DNA of 64,000 nucleotides from an uncultured Bacteroidales bacterium (GTDB lineage: Bacteria; Bacteroidota; Bacteroidia; Bacteroidales; WCHB1-69): contig ONCM01000005.1 of the NCBI GenBank assembly GCA_900316305.1, positions 1-64,000 of the forward strand. Reading direction: 5' to 3'. How positions within the stretch are numbered: position 1 is the stretch's first letter; the number at the start of each line of letters is the position of its first letter. Shown here piece after piece: positions 44,641-52,204 of the stretch. The notes under the pieces were generated by a model. That model was given only the letters and a program-made list of their open reading frames with translations. It ran no database searches and was not told the origin of the DNA. The position numbers were made by a program, and so were the translations under genes.

Positions 44641-46452
44641 ATGAACGAAAATATCGAACAACAAAACAACAAACCCGAAACCCGTTCACGCAAGTTCTGG
44701 CGCGTAGTGCTGGGTTCCATGGTGGGCTTCGTGCTCGCCTCCATCATCACCTCCATCCTGGGCATCCTCATGTTTCTGGGGATGATTGCTTCTTTCGAGA
44801 AGATGGGCTCATCCAACTCCACCACCACCGTCAAGGACAACAGCGTCCTGGTGCTGGACCTCTCCTCTTCCATTGAGGAGCGTGCGGTGGAAATGCCCTT
44901 CGATTTCGGAGGTTATTCAACGCAAAGTCTGGGTCTGGACAAGATCCTGGCCGCCATCGAACATGCGGCTTCTGATCCGAAAATCAAAGGTATCTATCTG
45001 AAATCCCAAACCGTGGGTGGAGCTCCGGCTACCAACAAGGCCATCCGCGACGCGTTGATGGAGTTCAAGAAATCTTCCGGAAAATTCATCTACGCCTATA
45101 GCGACATTTACACCCAAAACGGCTACTATATGGCTTCTGTGGCGGACAAAGTGTTGCTGAACCCCTCCGGAGACCTCGCCTTGAGAGGTTACGCTTTCCA
45201 GGTGATGTTCTACAAGAACCTGCTTGACAAAATGGATATAGATGTGCAGATTTTCCGTCACGGACAGTTCAAAAGCGCTGTGGAGCCTTACTTCCTCGAC
45301 AAAATGAGCGACGCCAACCGCGAACAAATGTCCACCTTGGCCAACTCCCTCTGGACCGTCTTCTTGCAGGACGTTTCCAAATCACGCAAAATCCCGGCAG
45401 AAGAGCTGAATAACATCGCCGACAACCTGCTCTGCTCCTCCCCGAACGAAGCCCTCAACCTGAAACTGGTTGACAAGCTGGCCTACGCGGATGAGGCGGA
45501 GAAGATGATCAAAGAGAAAATGAATCTGGGCACCGACGACAAGCCCAACTACGTTTCCGTCAACAGTTACGCAAAAAGTATCGCCAAAAAGAACGAAAGC
45601 GGCACCAAAGTGGCGGTTTTCTATGCCTTTGGCGAAATTAAAGACGGTAAAAACGACAGCGGTATCTATTCGGAAACCTTCATCAAAGAGTTCAGAAAAG
45701 TATATAAAGACAAAGACGTGAAAGCCATCGTGTTGCGTGTCAATTCTCCTGGTGGCAGCGCGTTAGCCTCTGAAAACATCTGGCACGAGATTGAAAAAGC
45801 CAAAGCTGAAGGCAAGAAGGTGGTGGTCTCCATGGGCGACTACGCGGCTTCCGGCGGTTACTACATTTCCTGCAACGCCGACTACATCATTGCGGAGCCC
45901 AACACCATCACCGGCTCCATCGGCGTCTTCGGCATGGTACCCTCTGCACAGAAATTCCTCAAGAACAAGATCGGCATCACCATGGATGAAGTCGAAACCA
46001 ACAAACATTCCGCCCCCGGCGGCCTCTATGCGCCCATGGACGAACTGGAGAGCGAGAGAATGCAGGCTTCTGTGGAGGACATTTACGCCACCTTCACGAA
46101 ACGTGTGGCTGACGGCCGTCATCTCCGCATAAGCTATGTGGACAGCATCGGACAGGGCCGTGTGTGGGCCGGCAGTGACGCCCTCAACCTCGGTCTGGTC
46201 GATGAGCTCGGCTCCCTCGACAAGGCCATCAAGAAAGCGGCTGCGTTGGCGCAACTTAGCGACTACAAAATCTGCCGTTATCCAGAGCAGAAAGATTGGT
46301 TCTCCACACTCTTCTCCATGAAAGACGACGCTGTGGATGCTGCCGTGCGCCAGAAAATGGGACCTTTCTACAACCTCTTCAACGAAATGAATCAAGTGTT
46401 GGAATGCGAAGGGGTTCAGGCCCGTATGCCGATGAGCATCATCATTCAATAA
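44641..46452 (+). CDS. sppA: signal peptide peptidase SppA (67K type)
   Basis: 603 residues from ATG 44641; earlier in-frame starts at 44590 and 44617 run through the repeat. One membrane helix near 19-50 anchors it in the inner membrane. Two tandem SppA domains follow: the first carries the catalytic lysine K170 in ADKVLLNP, the second the serine S404 in GDYAASGGYYIS, with the family motif VNSPGGSALASE upstream. Cleaves remnant signal peptides in the membrane. Followed after 21 bases by the 5-alpha-reductase homologue. Confidence 0.95.
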   Translation: MNENIEQQNNKPETRSRKFWRVVLGSMVGFVLASIITSILGILMFLGMIASFEKMGSSNSTTTVKDNSVLVLDLSSSIEERAVEMPFDFGGYSTQSLGLDKILAAIEHAASDPKIKGIYLKSQTVGGAPATNKAIRDALMEFKKSSGKFIYAYSDIYTQNGYYMASVADKVLLNPSGDLALRGYAFQVMFYKNLLDKMDIDVQIFRHGQFKSAVEPYFLDKMSDANREQMSTLANSLWTVFLQDVSKSRKIPAEELNNIADNLLCSSPNEALNLKLVDKLAYADEAEKMIKEKMNLGTDDKPNYVSVNSYAKSIAKKNESGTKVAVFYAFGEIKDGKNDSGIYSETFIKEFRKVYKDKDVKAIVLRVNSPGGSALASENIWHEIEKAKAEGKKVVVSMGDYAASGGYYISCNADYIIAEPNTITGSIGVFGMVPSAQKFLKNKIGITMDEVETNKHSAPGGLYAPMDELESERMQASVEDIYATFTKRVADGRHLRISYVDSIGQGRVWAGSDALNLGLVDELGSLDKAIKKAAALAQLSDYKICRYPEQKDWFSTLFSMKDDAVDAAVRQKMGPFYNLFNEMNQVLECEGVQARMPMSIIIQ

Positions 46453-46473
46453 TATCCACTCAATCTCTACATT

Positions 46474-47283
46474 ATGTCTTCTGAATTCCTCACCTCCGCC
46501 TTCAGCATCTATCTATGGGTAATGATTGGTGTTGCCATAATTGTCTTTTTCGCCCTCTACCACATCAAGGCGGGATATGGCATGTTCGTATCCGACAAAT
46601 GGGGCAAAACCATCAACAACAAAGTCGCTTGGTTCCTGATGGAGTTCCCCATCTTCCTCGCCATGATCATCATTTGGCTGCTTTCGCCGCACCGTTTCGA
46701 CATCGTGCCGATGGTGTTTCTGCTGATTTTCGAAATCCACTATTTCCAGCGGTCCATCATCTTCCCTTGGCTCATGAAGGGAAAGACCAGCCGTATGTCA
46801 CTGAGTGTCATGTTTTGCGGTATCGTCTTCAACATCCTGAACGCCATGATGCAGGGCTACTGGATCTTCTTTGAATCCTACAACCAAGACTATCACGCTT
46901 TCGGACTTTCCTATACGGATATTGCCTGGCTTTGGTCGCCGTGGTTCATCATCGGCACCATCCTTTTCTTCATCGGCTTTTACGTCAACCTGCGTTCGGA
47001 CTACATCATCCGGCATCTGCGCAAAAGCGACGAAGACACCAAACACTATCTGCCGGAAGGCTTTATGTTTGAATACGTTACGAGCGCCAACTATTTAGGC
47101 GAACTGACGGAATGGTTAGGATTCGCCATCCTCACCTGGTCCATGTCCGGACTGGTGTTCTTCATCTGGACCTTCGCCAATCTGGTACCGCGCGCCGACG
47201 CCATCTACAAGCGCTACCGCACGGAATTCGCCGAGATTATGGATAGAAAGAAACTGAAGCGGGTGTTCCCGTTCATCTACTGA
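46474..47283 (+). CDS. steroid 5-alpha-reductase family membrane protein
   Basis: 269 residues with several membrane helices. Matches the SRD5A (3-oxo-5-alpha-steroid 4-dehydrogenase) family: GYGMFVSDKWGKTINNKVAW then LMEFP with E57, HYFQRSIIFPWLMKG, and the C-terminal NYLGELTEWLGFAILTWS and ADAIYKRYRTEF. Family members reduce delta-4 double bonds of 3-oxo steroids with NADPH. Bacterial relatives could act on host or dietary steroids, or on other enone lipids. Follows sppA by 21 bases and overlaps the end of gmhA by seven bases on the opposite strand. Confidence 0.88.
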   Translation: MSSEFLTSAFSIYLWVMIGVAIIVFFALYHIKAGYGMFVSDKWGKTINNKVAWFLMEFPIFLAMIIIWLLSPHRFDIVPMVFLLIFEIHYFQRSIIFPWLMKGKTSRMSLSVMFCGIVFNILNAMMQGYWIFFESYNQDYHAFGLSYTDIAWLWSPWFIIGTILFFIGFYVNLRSDYIIRHLRKSDEDTKHYLPEGFMFEYVTSANYLGELTEWLGFAILTWSMSGLVFFIWTFANLVPRADAIYKRYRTEFAEIMDRKKLKRVFPFIY

Positions 47284-47855
47284 CCGAACATCGCGGACTC
47301 CACGAGTTCGCAGATAATATGACCAATCATGATGTGGCTTTCTTGGATACGGGGCGTATCCTTGGAGGCCACATTCAGTAAGATGTCGGCCAGATATTTC
47401 ATCGTGCCGCCTGTCTCGCCGGTCATGGCAATGACCTTCACGCCCATCTCCTTGGCCGCCTCAAAAGCCAAGAGGATGTTTTTGGAATTGCCGGAGGTGG
47501 AGATGCCCACGATAACGTCGCCGGCTTTGGCGGTACCGCGCAAGAGTCGCGAGAAGATGTGGTCATAACCGTAGTCGTTGCCCACGGCGGTGAGGTAGGA
47601 GGTGTTGCAGTGGAGGGCTTCAGCGTTGAGCGGTGGCCGGTCGAAGTAGAAGCGGCCGGAGAGCTCCGCAGCGAGGTGCTGTGCATCGGCCGCACTGCCG
47701 CCATTGCCGCAAAAGTGGATCTTGCCGCCATTGCGCAGCGAATCGACCATCATCGCCGCCGCCTGCTGGATGCGGGCGAGGAATTCAGGGTTATTCAAAA
47801 TCGCCTGCTTCACGGCGATGGATTGTTCGATGGATTGGGATATACGGGGATTCAT
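47277..47855 (-). CDS. gmhA: phosphoheptose isomerase (SIS domain)
   Basis: 192 residues from ATG 47855 (MNPRISQSIEQSIAVKQAIL). Typical GmhA: IHFCGNGGSAADAQHLAAELSGRF near 48-71, then ISTSGNSKNIL and a C-terminal QESHIMIGHIICELVE. Converts sedoheptulose 7-phosphate to heptose 7-phosphate, the first step toward ADP-heptose. Partner rfaE2 is at 33726-34214. Upstream in-frame reading to 47927 lacks support. Convergent with the steroid-reductase gene. Confidence 0.94.
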   Translation of the reverse strand: MNPRISQSIEQSIAVKQAILNNPEFLARIQQAAAMMVDSLRNGGKIHFCGNGGSAADAQHLAAELSGRFYFDRPPLNAEALHCNTSYLTAVGNDYGYDHIFSRLLRGTAKAGDVIVGISTSGNSKNILLAFEAAKEMGVKVIAMTGETGGTMKYLADILLNVASKDTPRIQESHIMIGHIICELVESAMFGQ

Positions 47856-47929
47856 TATAAGCAATTTTTTGAAAACGGCGCGAAAATACGAATTTTCGGG
47901 ATATGTCCTGAGAATGATGATTTTCACAA

Positions 47930-48868
47930 TTAAACAATCAAACGGCCCAACCGTTCCTTTATCATTGTTCTATACTCCATTTTCATCTCCTGAGGGAGAA
48001 AAGAACGCTCAATCCAATCATACCAAGATTTTTCCGCTGCATGGAATTTTTTCAGCATGTTTTGGATTACTTTTTCATCCAAACCACTGTTAATCATGGC
48101 ATTCCTAAAATCTTGAAACTTGATTTTCTTCTTTCGGGCATTGAGTGTTAATGCCAGCTCTTCCGTGTCGGAGGGCATTACCAAAAGCGTGTTTAACAAA
48201 TCATACGCAGGGGCAAGTTGATAATTATCCGGAATTGGGCTGTACATCGAAAAATTCTTCAGATGCATGTCGCTGTTTCCTGTAATCCATGAAAACAGGA
48301 CGATTTCCCAAAATCGTTCAAGGTCGAGTTTGGGAGCGGAAGAATAGTGCAGAATCAGTTTGGCAACCTGTTCGTACGACCCTCTATATTTGTTCTCTGT
48401 CAGCTTTTCCGAGAGTTGACACATATCCTCCATCGGAAGTTTTGCCCCTTTCGCCGTTCTGTCCACCCTTCGTGTCAAATAGCATAACTTACCGTCCGAA
48501 AATCGTACAAGGATATGCGGAACAACTTGGATTTTAACCACTTCGGCCAGATGCATCGTCAAATCCTCCAATTCAGGTAAATAAGGATAAAGCTCCGTTT
48601 GAGGTTTGAGAATGAAACGTCCCCACAATCCGACAATGGTAAATCGGGACTCATGTTGCAGCTTTTCGATGTCCATGGACAGTTTCGCCTGCACACCCGT
48701 CACGGCCGTCTGACTGCGCACCACTTCTTTGGCTAGCTCCTTGATTTCCGTATGACGATACGGGAATCCCGGAACGGTGGTCGTGCCGAAGAAGCGTTTC
48801 GCGCACTGGGGATGGTATTCCATCATTCCCTCATCCAATTCTTGATAACAACACAAACACTTTGCCAT
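47930..48868 (-). CDS. hipT: HipT-type serine/threonine kinase toxin (HipA C-terminal part)
   Basis: 312 residues: HipA kinase core without the usual N-terminal subdomain, which is the separate gene next to it. An N-terminal C4-C7 / H19-C22 knuckle (CLCCYQELDEG, HPQC) may bind zinc. The Gly-rich loop is TAVTGVQAKLS near 53-63; the Ser-x-Ser of HipT loops reads A-V-T, so only a threonine remains. Catalytic GNSDMHLKNFSMY is near 206-218, and metal-site PAYDLLNT follows. Likely phosphorylates a tRNA synthetase or similar target. Three bases after hipS. Confidence 0.88.
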   Translation of the reverse strand: MAKCLCCYQELDEGMMEYHPQCAKRFFGTTTVPGFPYRHTEIKELAKEVVRSQTAVTGVQAKLSMDIEKLQHESRFTIVGLWGRFILKPQTELYPYLPELEDLTMHLAEVVKIQVVPHILVRFSDGKLCYLTRRVDRTAKGAKLPMEDMCQLSEKLTENKYRGSYEQVAKLILHYSSAPKLDLERFWEIVLFSWITGNSDMHLKNFSMYSPIPDNYQLAPAYDLLNTLLVMPSDTEELALTLNARKKKIKFQDFRNAMINSGLDEKVIQNMLKKFHAAEKSWYDWIERSFLPQEMKMEYRTMIKERLGRLIV

Positions 48869-48871
48869 AAA

Positions 48872-49201
48872 TTACTGATTTTCAAGGTTAGTAATATCTA
48901 CAATGCTCACTGCGCCGATACAGTCTTTACAGCAAGCAAGCAATAGCGACATTCGATCACGAGGATTGATTTTCCAGTTGGCTTGGGCGATGTCTAACAG
49001 CCACCCTTCGGGAATAAGCCCATCAAAAAATGGAAACAGGACGTTGCTTGTGTAGGGTTTTGACTGCACCGGTATCGTCAAACTGATGGGAGTTCCGTTC
49101 TCTGCAACATACGATTCAGTATAGGCGAACGTATAACCGTTTTCGTCCTCCGTTAGAATCCCCGCCAATGTATCCAGAAAATAGACTTCTGCCTGCTTCA
49201 T
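48872..49201 (-). CDS. hipS: HipS-type protein (HipA N-terminal subdomain)
   Basis: 109 residues matching HipA N-terminal subdomain 1: VYFLDTLAGILTEDENGYTFAYTESYV, then SLTIPVQSKPYTSNVLFPFFDGLIPEGW and DRMSLLLACCKDCIGAVSIVD. In the known HipBST operons this separate piece is the actual antitoxin. Overlaps hipB by four bases and lies three bases before hipT, so the three are made together. Confidence 0.88.
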   Translation of the reverse strand: MKQAEVYFLDTLAGILTEDENGYTFAYTESYVAENGTPISLTIPVQSKPYTSNVLFPFFDGLIPEGWLLDIAQANWKINPRDRMSLLLACCKDCIGAVSIVDITNLENQ

Positions 49202-49413
49202 AGCTCACCCCTTTCCTTTCTGACTGGCCCTAATTCCGCGCCAAACATATCCAGTACTATGTTCACCTTGTCCATCCGCAGTGTGGGTTTCCCTTGTTCC
49301 AAATCGCGCACAAACCGAAGTCCAACCCCGGATTTCTCCGACAAATCCACCTGGGTCAGATGATACATTTTGCGCTGTTCTTTCACAAACTTCGACAGTT
49401 TTGTTTCGTTCAT
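49198..49413 (-). CDS. hipB: HipB-type XRE helix-turn-helix regulator
   Basis: 71 residues with an XRE helix-turn-helix: SKFVKEQRKMYHLTQVDLSEKSGVGLRFVRDLEQG at 7-41 (helix 2 TQVDLSEKSG, recognition helix VGLRFVRDLE). Binds the operators just upstream of its own start and should repress the operon. In E. coli HipB recognises two TATCC half-sites facing each other eight bases apart; here TATAC-N8-GTATA has the same geometry. Its stop overlaps the hipS ATG. Confidence 0.9.
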   Translation of the reverse strand: MNETKLSKFVKEQRKMYHLTQVDLSEKSGVGLRFVRDLEQGKPTLRMDKVNIVLDMFGAELGPVRKERGEL

Positions 49414-49416
49414 AAT

Positions 49417-49514
49417 TATATGCTTTCGGGTATAAAACCGTTAAAAAACCTAATATTATACGCTATCGGGTATAAAATTATTGTAATTATCGAATTTATA
49501 CCTTTTCGGGTGCA
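49417..49514 (-). promoter_or_regulatory. three HipB-type operators, exactly 40 bp apart
   Basis: Plus-strand reading: O1 TATATGCTTTCGGGTATA (49417-49434), O2 TATACGCTATCGGGTATA (49457-49474), O3 TATACCTTTTCGGGTGCA (49497-49514). Each is a TATAC-N8-GTATA palindrome (O2 perfect; O1 and O3 diverged in one arm). Starts are 40 bp apart. O3 overlaps the -7 box; O1 lies four bases before the hipB ATG. Spacing of about four helical turns would put bound repressors on one face of the DNA. Confidence 0.85.
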
Positions 49515-49520
49515 AAAATA
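49513..49520 (-). promoter_or_regulatory. -7 box of the hipBST operon
   Basis: TATTTTTG on the minus strand, overlapping the end of operator O3, which fits autorepression. About 100 bases before the hipB ATG. Confidence 0.65.
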
Positions 49521-49570
49521 CAAAAAAATATGATACGCCAATAACGGCGCGAGTGACGGTGAAAAGCACA

Positions 49571-49620
49571 CCATTCGAAATCCACTGCAAATTGCAGTAT
49601 ATTTCGAATGAACAATTTGG
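49571..49620. repeat. palindromic direct repeat, copy A
   Basis: Contains nested arms ATTCGAAAT/ATTTCGAAT and ACTGCAA/TTGCAGT around one base, then GAACAATTTGG. Matches 50127-50171 in the same direction at roughly four of five bases. Nature unknown; it could be an element end, an attachment site or a terminator. Confidence 0.75.
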
Positions 49621-49975
49621 CTTGGCACCTTAGGAAAAAGTCAGTGTTAGATTATTCTTACCTTAGATTTAGAAATATGGTTTAGGGCACTAGTCTGAGT
49701 ATCTTGACAGCAAACGCCTACCCTTCCGCCGAACAACTCCGAAGTAACACTGATGCAGGTCCGATGTAACACTGACATGGGGTTGTGATTCGCTGATTCA
49801 GGTCAAGTCGGATATTGGGCTTTCGCAATTGTCCTTGTTTTTTGTTCTTGTATTCTTGTTGACCAATTGCGGATAATACTATATGTTCCGATTGCCAAGT
49901 TGTTGAAGAAAAGAATTAAGAAAAACGAGATATTCTGACTCACAAGCGTTTGCTAAAAGTGGTAGGCAAGAGAAA

Positions 49976-50095
49976 ATGCAGCTATACAACCTAATTGCAA
50001 ACGGTTACTGGAAACTGGGTGTGGTTGAAGCACTCCGCAGAGGTGAATTGGTATTTGCCGTGCCTAATTTGGCAGAATATTTGTTGAACCAGTAA
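49976..50095 (+). pseudogene. short reading frame, probable gene remnant
   Basis: 39 residues from ATG 49976: MQLYNLIANGYWKLGVVEAL, then RRGELVFAVPNLAEYLLNQ. The frame is open upstream to a TGA near 49905 and reads RYSDSQAFAKSGRQEK, so this looks like the C-terminal end of a larger lost gene. Not recognised as a family. No promoter or start signals beyond the ATG. It lies between the two repeat copies. Confidence 0.35.
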
Positions 50096-50126
50096 TTGTG
50101 CGAGAACATTTAAGAAGTGAGTTGTT

Positions 50127-50171
50127 GGAAATCTACTGCAATTTGCAATATATTTCTAATGAACAATCTAG
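50127..50171. repeat. palindromic direct repeat, copy B
   Basis: GGAAATCTACTGCAATTTGC and following ATATTTCTAATGAACAATCT align with copy A (49576-49620) with a handful of substitutions that break some palindrome pairs. Confidence 0.7.
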
Positions 50172-50257
50172 TTCGGATTTATTTTGAGTGATGCAAAAGA
50201 CTCATTATCTTACATCGAAAAAATAGATGCATAATCCCTGTTATTTCAAAAAAATTG

Positions 50258-50265
50258 TACTTTTG
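50258..50265 (+). promoter_or_regulatory. -7 box of the glycan operon
   Basis: TACTTTTG, 28 bases before the ATG at 50294. No other promoter was seen within the next seven genes, which are packed 0-23 bases apart. Confidence 0.65.
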
Positions 50266-50293
50266 CAGTTTGTTTAATTATATTCGAATATCA

Positions 50294-51406
50294 ATGGGCA
50301 AAAACGAAACGATTACCGTAACCTCCCCTTTACTCCCCTCCCTGGACGAGTTCATCCCGTATCTGCAACAGATTTGGGACAGCAAGTGGATTACCAACAA
50401 TGGTCAGTTCCACAAGCAGTTGGAAGCCGCCCTTGCCGAATACCTCGGGGTGGAATTCGTGTCGTTGTTCACCAATGGCACGCTTCCGCTGATCACCGCT
50501 CTGCAGGCCTTGGGCATCAAGGGCGAGGTAATCACCACCCCCTACAGCTTTGTGGCCACCACCCATGCCCTGTGGTGGAACGGTATCAAGCCCGTTTTTG
50601 TAGATATTGACCCGAATACATGCAATCTGAATCCGGACAAGATTGAGGCGGCGATTACGGAGAAGACCACAGCCATCATGCCGGTGCATTGTTACGGCGT
50701 GCCATGCGACACGGAGCGAATTCAGACCATTGCTGACAAGCATGGCTTGAAAATCATCTACGATGCAGCGCATGCTTTTGGGGTCAGGGTAAACGGCGAA
50801 AGCATACTGAATGCGGGCGACATGGCCACGTTAAGTTTCCACGCCACCAAGGTCTTCAATACGGTGGAGGGTGGTGCGCTCGTCTGCCATGATGCGGAGA
50901 CGAAGAAGCAGATCGACTTTCTGAAGAACTTCGGTTTTGCAGGGGAGACCTCAGTGGTAGCGCCAGGTATCAACAGCAAGATGGACGAAATCCGGGCGGC
51001 CTACGGCTTGCTCAACCTCCAGCAGGTGGACAAGGCCATTGAGGCGAGAAAGAAAGTGGCCGAATACTATCGTGCGGCACTCCGTCCCGTGAAAGGCGTG
51101 CGCGTGTTTGATGACATGCCGGGCGTGCGGCACAACTATTCGTACTTCCCCATCCTGATCAATGCGGAGGAGTACGGCATGACCCGTGATGAGCTGTACT
51201 TCAAGATGAGAGAACAGAATGTGCTGGGACGCAGATACTTCTACCCGCTTATCAGCACTTTTGACACCTATAAAAATTTGGAATCCTCCACTCCTGCCAA
51301 CCTTCCGGTAGCCACCCGCATCGCCGACGAGGTGATCTGCCTTCCGATGTACTACGGTCTGACGGAAGAGGACTTGGAGAGGGTTGTGGGGTGTATTGTG
51401 AAATGA
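50294..51406 (+). CDS. DegT/DnrJ/EryC1/StrS sugar aminotransferase
   Basis: 370 residues from ATG 50294 (MGKNETITVTSPLLPSLDEF); the in-frame ATG at 50255 lies before the promoter. PLP-dependent aminotransferase of nucleotide-activated keto sugars. FTNGTLPLITALQALG, EVITTPYSFVATTHAL, YDAAHAFGVRVNG and SFHATKVFNTVEGG, with the PLP lysine K186, follow the family order. Closest in type to dTDP-4-keto-6-deoxyhexose aminotransferases (FdtB/VioA-like), but the sugar is not fixed by sequence alone. First gene of the operon. Confidence 0.92.
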   Translation: MGKNETITVTSPLLPSLDEFIPYLQQIWDSKWITNNGQFHKQLEAALAEYLGVEFVSLFTNGTLPLITALQALGIKGEVITTPYSFVATTHALWWNGIKPVFVDIDPNTCNLNPDKIEAAITEKTTAIMPVHCYGVPCDTERIQTIADKHGLKIIYDAAHAFGVRVNGESILNAGDMATLSFHATKVFNTVEGGALVCHDAETKKQIDFLKNFGFAGETSVVAPGINSKMDEIRAAYGLLNLQQVDKAIEARKKVAEYYRAALRPVKGVRVFDDMPGVRHNYSYFPILINAEEYGMTRDELYFKMREQNVLGRRYFYPLISTFDTYKNLESSTPANLPVATRIADEVICLPMYYGLTEEDLERVVGCIVK

Positions 51407-51421
51407 TAATAAGATACGTTT

Positions 51422-52201
51422 ATGAATATACAACGACAAAAGATGTTGGACATACTGCGTGAACTGAAGGAAGTACACGGAGTGTATGCCATAAAAGCGG
51501 AATTTGAGGCGGAAGGGGCAAGAAAAGACGAGTTGATCGGCTTGCGAGAACTGATTCTGAAAGCCGATCTGAACTTTGTCATCAAAATCGGTGGCTGTGA
51601 AGCTGTGCATGATATGGACCAGTGCAAGCTTTTAGGTGCCACCGGTGTGATGGCTCCCATGATTGAGACGCCCTTTGCCATGACCAAGTTCATTTCTGCC
51701 GCTAAGCGTGTTTATGGAGATGAAATATCTGATATAGAATGGATTATCAATGCAGAGACTAAAACATGTTTGGCCAATTATCCGGATATTGTCCAAACGG
51801 GCAAAGACTTTTTGAAGACCGTCACGGTCGGCAGGAGTGACCTTTCCGCATCCATGGGTATTCAGAAGAAAGATATTGAGACCCAACCTGTTTTCGATGC
51901 AACCCACCAATTGCTGACCCTGTCGCGGGCGGCGGGTTTCACCACGAATTTCGGTGGCAACATCGGAATAGAGAGCATCCCGTTCATCATCCGGATGAGC
52001 GATGTAGCAGACCGTTTCGAAACACGTAAGGTGGTCATCCGGATGAACACTGACGAGCGGAAACTCAAACAAGCTATTGCCAAGGCGTTGGAGTTCGAGT
52101 TGATGTATCTGCTCAACAAAAGTGCCTGTTACGGGGCCATGGCCAATGAGGATGCGCAGCGAATCACTCGTATGCGAAACCAGATACAATCAGCTTTGTA
52201 G
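51422..52201 (+). CDS. HpcH/HpaI-type aldolase
   Basis: 259 residues of the HpcH/HpaI aldolase/citrate lyase family. KAEFEAEGARKDELIGL, then FVIKIGGCEAVHDMDQCKLLG and MAPMIETPFAMTKFISA (metal-binding glutamate region), and VGRSDLSASMG and GIESIPFIIRMS later. Family members join or split pyruvate-type units and aldehydes. In a glycan operon this is unusual; a sugar-acid or nonulosonate-like precursor would be a reasonable guess but is not shown. Between the DegT and kinase genes, four bases before the latter. Confidence 0.85.
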   Translation: MNIQRQKMLDILRELKEVHGVYAIKAEFEAEGARKDELIGLRELILKADLNFVIKIGGCEAVHDMDQCKLLGATGVMAPMIETPFAMTKFISAAKRVYGDEISDIEWIINAETKTCLANYPDIVQTGKDFLKTVTVGRSDLSASMGIQKKDIETQPVFDATHQLLTLSRAAGFTTNFGGNIGIESIPFIIRMSDVADRFETRKVVIRMNTDERKLKQAIAKALEFELMYLLNKSACYGAMANEDAQRITRMRNQIQSAL

Positions 52202-52204
52202 GAT

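Larger units (their letters stand above)
49521..50257. other. gene-poor region between hipBST and the glycan operon
   Basis: No intact gene in about 730 bases. It holds two related palindromic repeats (49571-49620, 50127-50171), a short reading frame (49976-50095), two CCGA(A/T)GTAACACTGA direct repeats (49739-49778) and an inverted GTCAGTGTTA at about 49639-49648. AT-rich and unlike the neighbours in codon terms. Probably the scar of a mobile element or a deleted gene. Confidence 0.6.

Noticed and set aside
48872-49201. A single hipA gene broken into two by a frameshift
   Set aside because: Both pieces have their own starts and stops, the small one ends cleanly and the gap is three bases. 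The order matches known hipBST operons with a naturally separate N-terminal part.
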